DNA from: Perilla frutescens
Lineage: Eukaryota > Streptophyta > Magnoliopsida > Lamiales > Lamiaceae
DNA length: 64,000 nt
NCBI GenBank assembly: GCA_026008535.1
Contig: BRKX01000007.1
Coordinates: 58,455,001 to 58,519,000, forward strand
Reading direction: 5' to 3'
Part shown: positions 1 to 11,786 of the stretch, one piece after another
Position numbering within the stretch: the stretch's first letter is position 1
Layout: each line of letters opens with the position of its first letter
The notes under the pieces: model-generated
What the model saw: only the letters and a program-made list of their open reading frames with translations
Databases searched by the model: none
What the model was told of the DNA's origin: nothing
Translations under genes and position numbers: made by a program

Positions 1-1619
1 TTATTATAATTTCAAACTAAACGAACTTAGTATAATGTAATCTCATATAATTTCAAATGAAATGAACTTATACAGTGCAAGTTATTATATTTTTTTTTTG
101 AAATATGAACTAGTATAATGTAATGCCTTATATAATTTCGCATGAAAATAACTTATATAGTGTAGTTTACTATAAATATTTGCATAACATTATAAATTAA
201 TTTCGTAAGACTATGATAATTTGCCAATAAAATAATTCTAATGTATGCCAATGTTTATTTATTGTCATAATTATATGTTGTAACAAAACAATGATTTGCC
301 TATAAAATAAAATAATAAAAATGTTTACAAATCGTCCATTCAAATAAATGTCGACGCTTGTGTCCGATACAAAATAATAAAGAAAAAAAACGTTTGTTCC
401 TCTTGCAGTTTAAAATGTACTAATTTGATTTTTTAAAACTTATTTTCCAATTTTATACCTATAAATTGACAAATTATTTTTACTATGTGTGCAGATAATT
501 TGGAGATCAAATATATTAATTTATTTATGAAATTAGTTCAATTTAATTATTTTCCCACATAAATAAATAATATCAAAAAATATTGAAAATATAAATTTAA
601 ATACTAATATGGACCTATCCACTTCCCGACAATATTCAAATAACACTTCCCCATAAATCACTATTAAAATAACAATTTCCAATAAAATTTTACTATGCAT
701 CTACTACATCAGTTAAGTGCCGCAATAGGTATTAAGGATGTAAATATACAGTGACACCGTATCGCTTAAGAATACTTTCTGTATTTTTTTTTAATTCTAA
801 TGCAAAAAACACGTGTTAACAGATCTCCATAAAGTGTATTTATACTCAGTTCAGGATAGACTTTTCCTTAATTTACGACACTCATCTTCTCAGTCACTTT
901 TTAGAATTTATGAATTTGTAGCAAAAACCAAAAAGTGGAATAAAGTTAGGTTTAATTCTTCACTCAATTTCCGTGTTTGAAATTTGAAATATAAAGTCAA
1001 ACAGTCTTTACATTTTCATGAGAGAAGATTTAATCAAATCTTGTCGGGTGAGGGTCATATCAATCGAAGAGTAAGGTCAAATAATTATTATTATTATTAT
1101 TATTATGATATCTATTAATTTTATTGCAGTTTTACTATCCAATTTGACCAAACAAGTGTGAATTGGGCTACTTCTAGTCTAGCTAAATAAAATAATTAAA
1201 TCGGCCCATTTTTAGAATATTTAGGTATGCAAAAAATAAAATAAAATAAAATAAAAAATGAAAGACGCGTATAGTCTGATTCTCATCCTAGTTGTAATAA
1301 ATAACAATTTGATATTGTTTATTCTAATAATCTTGTGATATCTATGTTTCAATTCTACGCAAATATATATGCTCTCCTTATTTTCCACATGTATTGCTGA
1401 AAATTAATATTTTATTATTTGGTGCGAGTCCACAAATAAATCTTCTTGGAACATAATTATAGAAAAACATATTTTCGCATTCTAACTTACAAAAATCAAG
1501 TTAACGAATAAATAATATTATAATGAATCATTTTAATTCATAAAAGTATATATTGTTTCTATCTCATTCTGTTCTGCAAGATTTTTTAAATGATCAATAT
1601 CTCGGTATTGGTCCTCGAT
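1..1619. other. AT-rich intergenic DNA, no gene seen
   Basis: No coding signal was recognised on either strand. Positions 5-170 hold two to three imperfect copies of a unit of about 65-75 bp containing AGTATAATGTAAT and TATAATTTC. Simple repeats are an (ATT)n run near 1083-1106 and an (AAAAT)n run near 1235-1255. The segment ends at the target-site duplication of the first retrotransposon. Confidence 0.6.
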
Positions 1620-1624
1620 AATCC

Positions 1625-2119
1625 TGTTGCGGATAGATATATTTTTGTATTTAGACTATGATTGTAATGTAATCTAGCAGATTTTAGAATTTTGGTTTAA
1701 TCTTGGTTGTCGCTATGCAAGCTTGTTCATAAGAAATGGGGGAAATTTTAGAGAGAAGGTGAGGAAGAATAGAGAAACTGAGGAGGAAATGGATATTTTT
1801 TTCATTACTTGCTGATAACAGCTGAAACATAGATATTTATAGTACCGCATAAAGTAACCCTAAAGGCATATACTAAAACTGAAATATTAAATAAGATAAC
1901 TGGGCCGGCATTTGGGCCTCTTAATTAAATAAGAACTAGCCTGCTATCACAACCATTGGCCCATCACCCTTGATTCATTGTGTTTGACCCGACTCGGTCG
2001 CTATTTCACTAACAGCGTCAACATCATCATTCACCAAATTTCCCAAATCAAAATTTGATCTTTCCTTCCCTTCCTGAACCCTAGCCTTCTACCTCCCAAA
2101 TCCGTTCAGGTCCATGACA
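1625..2119 (-). repeat. 3' LTR of the first Ty3/gypsy element
   Basis: Left copy of the 495-bp LTR. Read on the minus strand it carries a TATAAATA box (plus positions 1834-1841). The pol frame enters this LTR and stops at a TAG at 2089-2091. It differs from the right copy by about 15 substitutions and two short indels, counted by eye. Confidence 0.93.
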
Positions 2120-3007
2120 TTACTCCCTCCATTCAAGGATCCTTGTCCGCAAGGATCAATCTTTCCAAAGATCCGAGCCAGAAATTTCGTGTCTTCCCAG
2201 GTAATTGTGCCCATTGTGGAATTCTCCCAAAGAATCGATTTTTGCTCAATTTTTGCCGACCCCCTCCTAATAATTCATTTTGCGAGGACTGCTACTGGCT
2301 GGATGAGGAAGATCCCTTCCTCGTTGTGGGCTGGAAGGGTTTCTGCTGGTTGAATGGACTTCCCCAGTACCCTTTTCAACAAAGACACGTGGAAGACCGG
2401 GTGTATTTTCGCCCCTTCAGGTAACTCCAGCCGATAGGCTACTTTCCCAATTCTTTCTGTGATGCGATAGGGCCCGTAGTACCTAGCTGATAGTTTTAGG
2501 TTCTTCCGAAGAGCTACAGAGCTCTGCCGGTAGGGCTGTAGCTTGAGGAAGACATAGTCACCCACTACAAACTCTCTCTCAGTACGCTTGAGATCGGCAT
2601 ACACTTTCATTCTGTTTTGGGCGGCCTGTAGGTTAGCCTTCAATTCAGATATGAATTTTTGCCTTTCCTCAAGAACCTCCTTGACTTCTGTATTAGATGT
2701 AGGAAAATAGGTCTTTTAAGGAGTGTTGTGGAGGAGGATAGCCATAGAGTGCCTCAAAAGGGGTGGATTTTAGGCTGGTGTGGTAATTGGTGTTATACCA
2801 GAATTCAGCTAGGGACAACCACCTTGACCATTGCTTGGGGTGTAGATGGACCATACACCTTAGGTATGTCTCGAGGCATTAGTTGACCCTTTCAATCTGT
2901 CCATCTGATTGTGGGTGGTAGGAAGAAGTCATGTCTAGGCTAGTACCCATGAGCTTGAATAGTTCCCTCCAAAAAGAGCTTGTGAAGACCTTGTCCCTGT
3001 CTGTTAC
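2089..3007 (-). pseudogene. pol C-terminal part: integrase end and chromodomain-like tail
   Basis: This is the distal part of the pol gene, separated from the rest by the 3008-7020 insertion. Minus-strand reading from 3007 gives the integrase core around the second catalytic Asp (TDRDKVFTSSFW), then YHPQSDGQIERVN with the catalytic Glu, a TAA stop after RVN, then the AEFWYN block and the HPVFHVSLLKR block typical of Ty3/gypsy integrase ends (2275-2643). A single in-frame TGA at 2275-2277 precedes a 61-codon tail containing ILWENST, TITWED and IDPCGQGS, which fits a degraded chromodomain. That frame runs through the purine tract and closes 31 bp inside the LTR. Confidence 0.85.
2120..2130 (-). 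promoter_or_regulatory. Polypurine tract of the first Ty3/gypsy element
   Basis: Read on the minus strand this is a purine-rich run (GGAGGGAGTAA) directly before the 3' LTR, the expected plus-strand primer of reverse transcription. It also lies inside the open pol frame. Confidence 0.7.
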
Positions 3008-3695
3008 TGTAATACACATGCCTCTCACCACTCAATGGTTATTTTGATTTTTTTTATATATGTATTATGTGCTTATTTGCATGCCAATTTGCCTATTTGT
3101 TTAATTGATAAATATATATGAATGACTCTAGATGTAAAGTTTAATCAACCTAAAAGAAGATCGATTTATATAATATATAGTATAATATGTGTGTAGTATC
3201 TTAGTATCCATAAACATTTTATATACACAAAATGTATGCATGCATGCGTGCATTAAATAAGAAAAGATAAGTGTTGAATAGATATCTCTTAGAAAAAACA
3301 AGTGTTCAATCTATATTTCTAGAAGTATTAACTTAAATAACTATATAAATATTGCAACTTATATTTGTAAACTTACATGTGGCCTTTTGAAGTGTGATAG
3401 GTGTAGGACTCTTATAAAATGTATATATATATATATATATATTATCAATACACGTGTGTGAATGTATATAAATATGTTCTAGTTTAATTAATATTATATT
3501 ATATATATATATATCAAGATAAGAATTAGTAAAGAGATGATATTGAGATGATATTTCTTATACGCAGGTATAAAATTAGTTTAATTATTGTGCATGTTCT
3601 CCACGTAGCTAGGATAGATGGCAAATGCTAATTAGTGTACTAAATATTATTATTAATAATAATATTATTAGTTAAGATAGTAAGGTATAACTTAG

Positions 3696-3731
<36 letters not shown>

Positions 3732-3823
3732 GTATATATATGTACACATATATCCTAGACAAAAAAAATGAAATGAAAATTAGAAGAAGAAGGGGAAACG
3801 AGAGTAATATACATTCAGGTTAG

Positions 3824-5086
3824 TGATGAAGCCATGCAAGGCCTTGAAGAACTAAATCCGGAGCTGCCATTTAGAGGTTCAATTACACGATTTCGAGCCA
3901 AGAAATTGCAAGGTTGTTTCCAAGCAATTATTCGCAAGAAGTTTGAAGAATTAGAAGAAGTTAAATGCAGCCCCAAGATTGTTACCTTGTTAACAATCAA
4001 AGATTGGAGATCAAGGTTTGAAGAATAATACATGAAGATGAAGTGAAGAAGTGCACGTGTGCATGTGCATAAAGAGTTGAAGTGCGTGTACCCGTCGGTA
4101 TGCCCATACCGAGTAGTTTTGGCCCTTAATTAATTTAATTATGGGGTTGATTTTATTTAGACTATAGTATTTATTTTATTTAATTAAGACTATAGTTGGA
4201 TCAGATTTTTAATTATTTATTATGTAATTTTTGTCCATAATTTAAATAGGTTTGACTAGAATTGTATTTAAGGCAATTTCCTACCTTGAATAGAATTCTA
4301 ATTTAGGGAACTTCCTAGTATAGTTAGAGATCCCTTTTGGATCAATTTTTGAGCCTTTTTTATGTTTATTTTCGTTCCCCATAGTCCTATAAATAGGGGA
4401 ACCATGTCACATTGATACTTTAGACTATATTTGATTAATTAAGCTTTACTTTCAATATTGTCTCAACCCCCTTTTAAATCTTTGTGAGTTTTGATTTAAA
4501 ATTCATATTCTTGGAGCTAGCAACTTTAAGTCTTATTCAAGGGTATTGCTTAATCCACTTGAGGGATTAACCGGTATTCGCTATCCGAAGATCAACTTAG
4601 AGATTTCATCCTTGGGTACGTTCGAGATTCAAGGAGGCTGTCGGGTTGTGATTCACATCATCGAATCATCATCCATCTACACCAAACGACGACCCCCATC
4701 AAGCCATCCACGTCCGTATCCGTCCAGCCACCAATCGACCGAGTCTCTTCCACAAGACGAGTTCGAGTTCTACCCGTTCCATTCAACACGTAAGTTCGTT
4801 TCATCCATATCATATCCTATCTACTCCAAGCCTTCTTCACAAGCCACAAACACACGAATCCTTCATTAATTCCAGCCCCCATACATGTTCCCTTTCAGCC
4901 CCTTTGTCATTGGTATTGTGTTATATAGTTTGTGTCATTTTTCTAGGTATTTTAGTTGTCTAGATTGTCATATTTTTCGTTGTTTATCGAGTCGGATTGA
5001 AACCCTTCATTCGCTGACGTGTTTCGTATCCAGAAGTCTTCCGCTACGTTCTTAAGATTCGTCCTAGCATAGTCCGGGTCGTATCA
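3824..5086 (+). mobile_element. 1.26-kb LTR-like element, probably a solo LTR, nested
   Basis: Starts TGATGAAGCC, ends GGGTCGTATCA, and has a perfect GTTAG duplication (3819-3823 and 5087-5091). It contains a TATAAATAG box near 4388-4396 followed by a leader-like region, as expected for an LTR. A second member lies at 43175-44463: both share the IKDWRSRFEE coding remnant, the CCTATAAATAGG box region, and a 3' end with CATTCGC, GTCTTCCGC and GTCCGGGTC. No internal domain is present, so this could be a solo LTR or a small non-autonomous element. Confidence 0.82.
3834..4028 (+). CDS. Small ORF inside an LTR (pol C-terminal-like peptide)
   Basis: A 64-codon ORF lies at the very start of the 3824-5086 element and is open upstream to the LTR edge. 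It contains GSITRFRAKKLQG followed by an acidic and lysine-rich stretch (KKFEELEE) and IKDWRSRFEE. The same peptide type occurs at 17869-18105 (GSVTRLRAKKLQG) and a truncated version lies near 43235-43290. From memory, related segments lie downstream of integrase in some plant Ty3/gypsy polyproteins, so this may be the U3-encoded tail of pol rather than an independent gene. No cysteine pattern or membrane segment is visible. Confidence 0.45.
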   Translation: MQGLEELNPELPFRGSITRFRAKKLQGCFQAIIRKKFEELEEVKCSPKIVTLLTIKDWRSRFEE

Positions 5087-6194
5087 GTTAGTGTTCTGAT
5101 TCTATTTCAATGTCAATGAAATTAATTTATTCCATAGGAACCATAATTGAAGATTAATAAAAATTATGCGTGTAAATATATTTATTTGGATATTTGATTT
5201 TATAGATTCTTTTTAATTAAAGAGTAATTAATAAAGGTGCATGATAATTAAATTTAATTAGTGTGAGTCAGTTGATTATCTGATAAAGTTGTCCATGTTA
5301 GTAATATAAATAAACGAAGAACTATTATTGTTGTATAAATATATTCTATATACAAACAATATAAAGTATAAGATTAGCAAGTTTATTTAATTAAACATAG
5401 ATTATTGATTAGTATAAAGGAATTTAGTGATCCTAATTAAGTGGTTGGAGTAATAATAATTAAAATGGATTAAATCTTGGAATGAATAATTTATTGATAA
5501 AATGCATGTTAATGTCCCAAGTAATTAGACTAGTCTCATTTTTATGAAATTATAATAGTACAAGTGAACTATAAATGATTAATTTTCTATTTTTCTTTAA
5601 TTTAGAAATGAGGTTCAGTTAATGGCAAAATATTAAATTAATAATTAATTAAAGTGGGTTCAACATAATTATATTTAACTAATTCCATGAGTCTAGTTAA
5701 AAGGTTCCAAGTTGTTATCATAATAGAATTATATGTTATAATATTACAATATTTGCTTTTAAAGTTAGATTTCACAATAATTAGTAAATTTTAATTAAGT
5801 TGTATTAATTGCAATTTAATTTGTGTTGTATCTTAATTAGATTTTCTTGAGAAAGTACACATATTAAGACTCCAAATATTATAAGCTCTGAACTCGAGGT
5901 AAGTAGAAATCCATCCTCAACTACAATGCATGAACATAATATTATTTAACTATGTGTTTATGATTTATTATTTATTATTGTATTATATTGTATGATTGTG
6001 TGATGCAATATACTTGTGGTATTGTAATTCTTTGCATCAAATATCTTGTACATGAGCACGAGCATATGCATGCACGTCATGTAGATATTGTCAAGGTTGC
6101 ATGCATGAAATGGTTTTGAGAGAGAGAAAATGTTTTGTTTAGGATTGGTCACCATCAGCCCGTGCTGTGCTGTGTTGTATATTTGTGCCTCGAG

Positions 6195-6384
6195 TGGGAT
6201 GACTTCCATGTGGGATCAAAGGGAACAGGCAGGGGGCGTGTCCCTTGGGGTCCAGAGAGGATAGTCCACTTCGACTGCACCTTTGAGGTGATGAGTGGCT
6301 GATATGGGATGACTTTCATGTGGGATCAAAGGGAACAGGCAGGGGGCGTGTCCCTTGGGGTCCAGGAAGGATGAGCCACATGAG
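6195..6384. repeat. Tandem duplication, period 110 bp
   Basis: Two adjacent copies start at 6195 and 6305 (the second is shorter). Both contain CATGTGGGATCAAAGGGAAC and GGGGGCGTGTCCCTTGGGG, a GC-rich potential hairpin in an otherwise AT-rich LTR. Confidence 0.8.
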
Positions 6385-6599
6385 TGCATTAATCACATTT
6401 TGGCCAATTGATATTGATTATATTATGAGCTCATGACTCATGTTGGTGTCTGGTGAAGGGAGCCAAGTTCCTAAACGTTAAAAATACTTTTAAGATGGCA
6501 TGAAAGGATTTCATACACGAGCATTCCACATTTGTGGTGTGTTGTGTCTTGCACGTGTTGTGATGCCAGTGAACACGCATGTGCATGATTTCTGCTTAC

Positions 6600-6613
6600 T
6601 GAGCTTTAGCTCA
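6600..6613 (+). promoter_or_regulatory. Conserved LTR stem-loop (TGAGC/GCTCA)
   Basis: TGAGC and GCTCA flank a 4-nt loop, followed about 15-20 nt later by TTGTAGGTGA. The same arrangement with TGAGT/ACTCA stems recurs at 21310-21329, 46103-46124 and 52619-52640, and on the minus strand at 33924-33944 and 41414-41434. Confidence 0.5.
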
Positions 6614-7020
6614 TGTAGTTCATACATTGTAGGTGAAAGTGATAACATGTGGTGCATCAACGCATGAATGCTTAAAGCTCTGACAAGTCCTAAGAAGTGT
6701 ATACATGGATGACGACCTGTGAGGAGGGCAATGGCTTATTTTATTATATTTTGCTACTTAGATGTCATAGATTTGAATTCAAATTTATATCGATATTCTT
6801 AGAATATTTTCTACCAAGAAAGCAATAATTTCTTCATACTCTTTAGTAAATTATAATTTATAATTACTGACTACTGTACATGTACCACATGTTAACCTAA
6901 ATTTACAATCTTAACACTTTTTAATAGATAATTTATGCTTATATTTTAAAATAGGACAATTCACCCACATTTTCACATTACTTTATATTTTACATTTATT
7001 TTATTTGGGCGGGTGTTACA

Positions 7021-8994
7021 GTTACTATACTAATTGGCTGTCCATGTAGCTTGTAAACTGTGTCTAGGTAAATTCTAGCAACTGACTGGGCATTGTAGGG
7101 GTGTGAGATGGAAATAAAATGCCCATATTTGGTGAGTCTGTCAACCACCACCAGAATCACATCCTTCTTGTAAGACATAGGCAATCCTTCAATGAAATCC
7201 ATAGAGATGTATGGGCTGCAGTAACCCTGGGTAGAGGCCTGTTGTAGGCTTGCTGACAGCACAGGTGGGGCATTTATTCACCCATTGAGTCACATCCCCT
7301 TTTAAGTGTGGCCAGTAGAAGAGTCTTTTCAACCTCATATAGGTCCCATAGATGCCTGAGTGGCCCCCATATGGGGAGTTATGCATCTCTTGTAGGAGTT
7401 GTTGCCTTATGTCAGTACCACTGCCAACTACAATCCTGCCCTTGTACCTTAATAGCTCCCCTAGCAGTTCATAGTCTGGATAGGTAGTATTATCTTGCAC
7501 CTTTGAGTGTAGCACTTGGGAATATTGGGAATCATCCTTGTAACTATCCATGACCTGCTGCATCCAGGTGGAAACTGCAGTGGTGGTAACACTGCACTCC
7601 TCTGTGGTATGTGGCCTTCTGGAAAGGACATCTGCAGCCTTGTTCTCAGTGCCCTTTTTATACTGAATCTCATAATTCAGTCCCAGAAGTTTGGGTATCC
7701 ACTTTTGCTGCATTGTAGTCATTATTTTCTGATCCAGGAGGTGTTTGAGGGCTTGCTGATCAGTCTTAATAATAAATTTGTGCCCCTGTAGATAGTGCCT
7801 CCACTTTTGAATGGCCATGAGGACAGCCAGGAACTCTTTCTCATAGATGGAGAGGGATTGATTCCTGGAGTTAAGAGCCCTGCTCATATAGGAAAGGGGT
7901 CTCCCCTTCTGCATCAGCGCAGCCCCTAGGCCTCTGCCACTTGCATTTGTTTCAAGAATGAATGGCAGTGTAAAGTCTGGGAGAGCTAGGACAGGGGTTG
8001 ATACCATAGCTGACTTGAGAACCTCAAAAGCTATGGTGGCCTCCTCAGTCCATCTAAAGGCCCCCTTCTTCAGCAGATTGGTCAGGGGTCTACTCAGAAT
8101 CCCATAATCCTTAACAAATTTTCTGTAGTACCCAGTAAGCCCTAGGAAACCTCTGAGTTGTTTAAGTGTGGTAGGAATTGGCCAAATTGTCATACTTTCT
8201 ATCTTGGAGGGATCAGATGTAACTCCCTTAGCAGAAATAATGTGCCCTAGGTATTCAATCCGTTCTTGCCCAAAGTGGCACTTACTTTCCTTAGCATAGA
8301 GATGGTGTTGCCTCAGAATAGAGAGAACCTCCTCCAAGTGCTTAATGTGTTCCTTCTACGTGGGACTATACACCAATATGTCATCAAAGAACACAAGCAT
8401 TGTTTTCCTGAGTTGTTGCCTGAATATCTTATTCATCAATGACTGGAAGGTGGCAGGTGCATTACTCAGTCCAAATGGCATAACTAGGAATTCATAGTGG
8501 CCATTGTGGGTGCTGAAGGCAGTGAGGTACCTGTGCTCAGGTTTCATTAGGATCTGGAAGTAGCCAAATCTTAAATCAATCTTTGAGAAAAATCTAGCCC
8601 CATGCAATTCATCTAGAAGTTCATCAATGATGGGTATAGGATAGTCATGCTTAACAGTCAGACTGTTAAGATACCTATAGTCCACACACACTCTCCATGT
8701 CCCATCTTTTTTCTTTACCAATAGAACTAGTGAGGTAAAAGGACTTCTACTATCTTGAATGAGACCACTCCCCAGTAATTCCCCTACAATTTTCTCAATC
8801 TCAGCCTTCTGGTCATGTGACACCCTGTAGGGGTACCTGTGCTTGGGTATGCTTCTAGGTTTGAGCAATATCTGGTGCTCCACACCTCTGCTAGGTGGTA
8901 GGTCCCTGGGTTCTTCAAATACATCCTTGTAACTCTCCAATAGCCCCTTCAACTCTCTGTGTTGGTCATGGTAGTCTGCCTTAACTCTGATCAT
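7021..8994 (-). pseudogene. pol N-terminal part: reverse transcriptase, RNase H, integrase start
   Basis: Two long frames (8994-8356 and 8337-7189) are in the same phase and separated by one TAG stop. The first carries the RT core with VKKKDGTWRVCVDYR, KIDLRFGYFQI and the catalytic FFDDILVYS. The second carries RT thumb (GFLGLTGYYRKF), RNase H, and the integrase HHCC zinc region (HSGIYG...CPTC). The first RNase H catalytic Asp appears replaced by Asn (ETNASGRGLG, where ETDASGRGLG is usual). A frameshift near 7190-7262 precedes the start of the integrase core (SMDFIEGLP, VVVDRLTKYGHF), which is cut at SIVT by the 3008-7020 insertion. Confidence 0.92.
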
Positions 8995-9108
8995 ATATAA
9001 TTCTCCAACCTGCTCTGGCTGGTGACATAATTTGTATAAGGAGTGACCAGAGATCAGGTGACATTCCCCAATTTGTGTTATGGCCTGAACCTTGATCCTC
9101 TTTCCCAG

Positions 9109-10685
9109 TTAATTCACTGTAAATGTCATCTTATCATAGTCCAGCTCTATGGGTGTGCAGGTTTTAAGCCAATCACTTCCTAGAATTAAATCACAACCCT
9201 TTGCAGCTAGGGTCCTGGGTGAGTAGGTGAACTGGTGACCTTGCATACTCCACTGGAACCCATTAACCCTTGTGGAACTGACCATCCTATTCCCATTAGC
9301 AACCTTGACCAACAAAGGTCTGGTAGGTTCTAGTTGGCACCCCAACTCCTTAGCAGTAGCTTCTCTGATGAAGCTAAGTGTACTACCAGAATCTATTAAT
9401 ATGTGTAGCTTGTGAGTGCCCACTTGCCCATACACTCTCATGGTGGTGAATCCACCTTCTCCTGAAATAATGTTCAAAGCCATTTGTATCTCTTCCATGT
9501 CTGCTTCTAGGCCTGTGTTGTTTTGGGCATCTTCACTAGTAGTTATAGACTGTAGGTAGTTCTCCTCTTCTTCTTCACTCATTATCATATAAGAAATCCT
9601 AGCTTTACACCTGTGTCCCACTGAAAATGCTTCATCATAGTTATAACATAGTCCCTTCTCCCTCCTAGCAGCCATCTCAGCTGCAGTGAGTAATTTGAAG
9701 GGTGGTGTAGCTGTGGCTATGGGTGTCCTTTGACTGTAGGTATTGTTAGGCATTTCCTTCCTTACTCCCACAGGGTTAGGTCTAGAGCTGTCTTTAAACT
9801 TCTTTGCCATAGCCTCTAGGTTTAATATCTGCTGCTGTCCCAATTCAATTGCATGCTTAAGTGTTGTGGGCTTAAACATATGGATTAGAGGTTGAATTTC
9901 TTCACCTAATCCACCGATGAAACTTGCTATAAAGTAGTCATAAGAGAACTGCCCTTTGTTCAACATTAACATACAAGCCCTAAGCTCTTCAAACTTGTCC
10001 ACATATTCAGTATAGGAGCCCATATGTTTGAGTTTGTTGAACTCAACAATGATTTTAGCATCACTAATCTCCTCAAATCTGGCTGAGACCACATCTAAAA
10101 ATTGTTCCCATGAGATATCAATGTCATTAAGAGACATGTTCTGAAACCATTAGGAAGCCCTTCCATCAAAATGCATAGTGGCAAGGGTTACCTTCTGGTC
10201 ATCAGGCACATTAGGGACCATCCTAAAATAACTCTGACATTTTAAAATCCCCTAGGTTGATCCCCATCAAATCTGGGAAAGTCTATTTTGGGAAAGTGGG
10301 AAGAGGAATGTTTACCTGAGTCAGCCCAATCCCTGCTAGCAACAACCTGTTGAGGTTTAGGTTGGCCAGTATCAATCTGGGTACTTGAATAAGGGCTGCC
10401 AAAGATAGAATTTCCAGTAGCTGTGCTTTTACCCTTGTCCAGATTTGATAGTTGTAGCTGAATAGATCCCAAGGTGTTAGCTAGATTGTCAAATTTGCTA
10501 TTTACCCCCTGTACAAACCCTTTCAGCTCTTCATTAGACTTGGAAATCTGCTCCTGCATCTTTAATTCTGCTGATTCCCTCTTTAATGCTTCAGCCTTTA
10601 ATACTCGATCTAACTCTTTTTGGTGTTCTTGTAGCTCACACAATCTGGTTCCTTCAGGAGCAAGATCGTGGCTCTGAGATACCAA
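9109..10685 (-). pseudogene. gag and protease of the first Ty3/gypsy element
   Basis: Two minus-strand frames (10685-10242 and 10137-9109) in different phases imply a frameshift near 10140-10240. The first is polar and coiled-coil-like (KELDRVLKAEALKRESAEL). The second carries the gag domain (WEQFLDVVSARFEE, YVDKFEELRACM, FIGGLGEEI), a broken CCHC zinc knuckle (CYNYDEAFSVGHRC, second Cys replaced by Tyr), and a retropepsin with ILIDSGSTLSFI and CDLILGSDWL. The apparent start at 10685 lies within the primer site and is a TTG, so it is not a convincing start codon. Confidence 0.9.
10671..10684 (-). promoter_or_regulatory. Primer binding site (tRNA-iMet-like)
   Basis: Read on the minus strand, just inside the 5' LTR, is TGGTATCTCAGAGCCA. 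This matches the common plant TGGTATCAGAGC primer site apart from a 2-nt insertion. Confidence 0.65.
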
Positions 10686-10686
10686 A

Positions 10687-11181
10687 TGTTGCGGATAGAT
10701 ATATTTTTGTATTTAGACTATGATTGTAATGTAATCTAGCAGATTTTAGAATTTTGATTTAATATTGGTTGTCGCTATGCAAGCTTGTTCATAAGAAATG
10801 GAGGAAAATTTAGAGAGAAGGTGAGGGAGAATAGAGAAACTGAGGAGAAAATAGATATTTTTTCATTACTTGCTGATAACAGGTGAAACATAGATATTTA
10901 TAGTACCGCATAAAGTAACCCTAAAAGCATATACTAAAACTGAAATATTAAATAAGATAACTGGGCCGGCATTTGGGCCTCTTAATTAAATAAGAACTAG
11001 CCTGCTATCACAACCATTGGCCCATCACCTTTGATCCATTGTGTTTGACCCGACCCGGTCGCTATTTCACTAACAGCGTCAACATCATCATTCACCAAAT
11101 TTCCCAAAATCAAAATTCGATCTTTCCTTCCCTTCCTAAACCCTAGCCTTCAACCTCCCAAATCCGTTCAGGTCCATGACA
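10687..11181 (-). repeat. 5' LTR of the first Ty3/gypsy element
   Basis: Right copy of the 495-bp LTR. A minus-strand TATAAATA box lies at plus positions 10895-10902, so transcription would run leftward, away from the host gene whose ATG lies 605 bp to the right. The AATCC duplication follows at 11182-11186. Confidence 0.93.
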
Positions 11182-11613
11182 AATCCTTTCCTCCACAGTG
11201 GTGGACAATTTACATTTACGACTAGCCAATTGAGAATCCTCAGACATATTAGCACTGCACCGTGATGTTGTTATCGATTCTCTTCAGAATTTACAATTAT
11301 CTTGAGTAAATATATTGAGTTTGTTTGATTGATAAGAAAGTAAAACTATTTGATTATATAGTTTCTAAGAATGTAATTCTTGATAATTAAATAAGGAATG
11401 AAATGTCTAAAAACTTCTGTAAAAATAAAATAAACATTGCTTCTTGTAATCACAGTTAAAAATGCAAAACAAGACAACTTTTATAACAAATTACATAAAC
11501 AGAGTCAAAACCAATTTCAGTCCATTATAACCATTGCTGCCGGAGGCCCCACCACCGTCGGTGGGCGGTTTTATTCGAGGTACAATCACCCACCAGGCAT
11601 TGTGATTATTGTA

Positions 11614-11634
11614 CTCTCTCTCTCTCTCTCTCTC
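11614..11634 (+). repeat. CT microsatellite upstream of the DUF1195-like gene
   Basis: A (CT)n run lies about 150 bp before the start codon, within the likely promoter or 5' leader. Pyrimidine tracts here are common in plant leaders. No unambiguous TATA box was identified; TATTTATT near 11664 is a weak candidate. Confidence 0.6.
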
Positions 11635-11786
11635 CTCATTAAAAGCCACCCACAATTTCACACTATTTATTCACACTACACAAGCTCCCATTTTAGTAAT
11701 TTCCTTCTTCTTTTGGGTTTGAGCACTGACATTCAAGAGGAAAGATTTTTTTTTTTCGGTGATTTTGAAGATTTTAAGAAGCAGAA

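Larger units (their letters stand above)
3008..7020 (+). mobile_element. Solo LTR (Ty3/gypsy type) inserted in an integrase gene
   Basis: Begins TGTAATACAC and ends GGGTGTTACA, flanked by the 5-bp duplication GTTAC (3003-3007 and 7021-7025). Removing it and one GTTAC restores a continuous integrase reading frame. After subtracting a nested 1.27-kb insertion it is about 2.7 kb. No gag or pol and no second LTR copy were found, so a solo LTR is the simplest reading. A stem-loop shared with the other gypsy LTRs in this window (6600-6613) and a 110-bp tandem duplication lie in its right half. Orientation is inferred from the stem-loop motif. Confidence 0.8.
1625..11181 (-). mobile_element. Ty3/gypsy LTR retrotransposon (chromovirus type), complete structure, decayed coding
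   Basis: Two 495-bp direct repeats (1625-2119 and 10687-11181) begin TGTTGCGG and end CATGACA, flanked by a perfect 5-bp duplication AATCC (1620-1624 and 11182-11186). Coding runs on the minus strand in the order gag, protease, reverse transcriptase, RNase H, integrase, chromodomain-like tail, which is Ty3/gypsy order. A tRNA-iMet-like primer site lies inside the right LTR and a purine tract lies inside the left one. I count roughly 15 substitutions between the LTRs (about 3%), so this is not a recent insertion. The pol region is split by a later 4-kb insertion at 3008-7020. Stops and frameshifts make it non-functional. The clade within chromoviruses is not certain. Confidence 0.95.
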
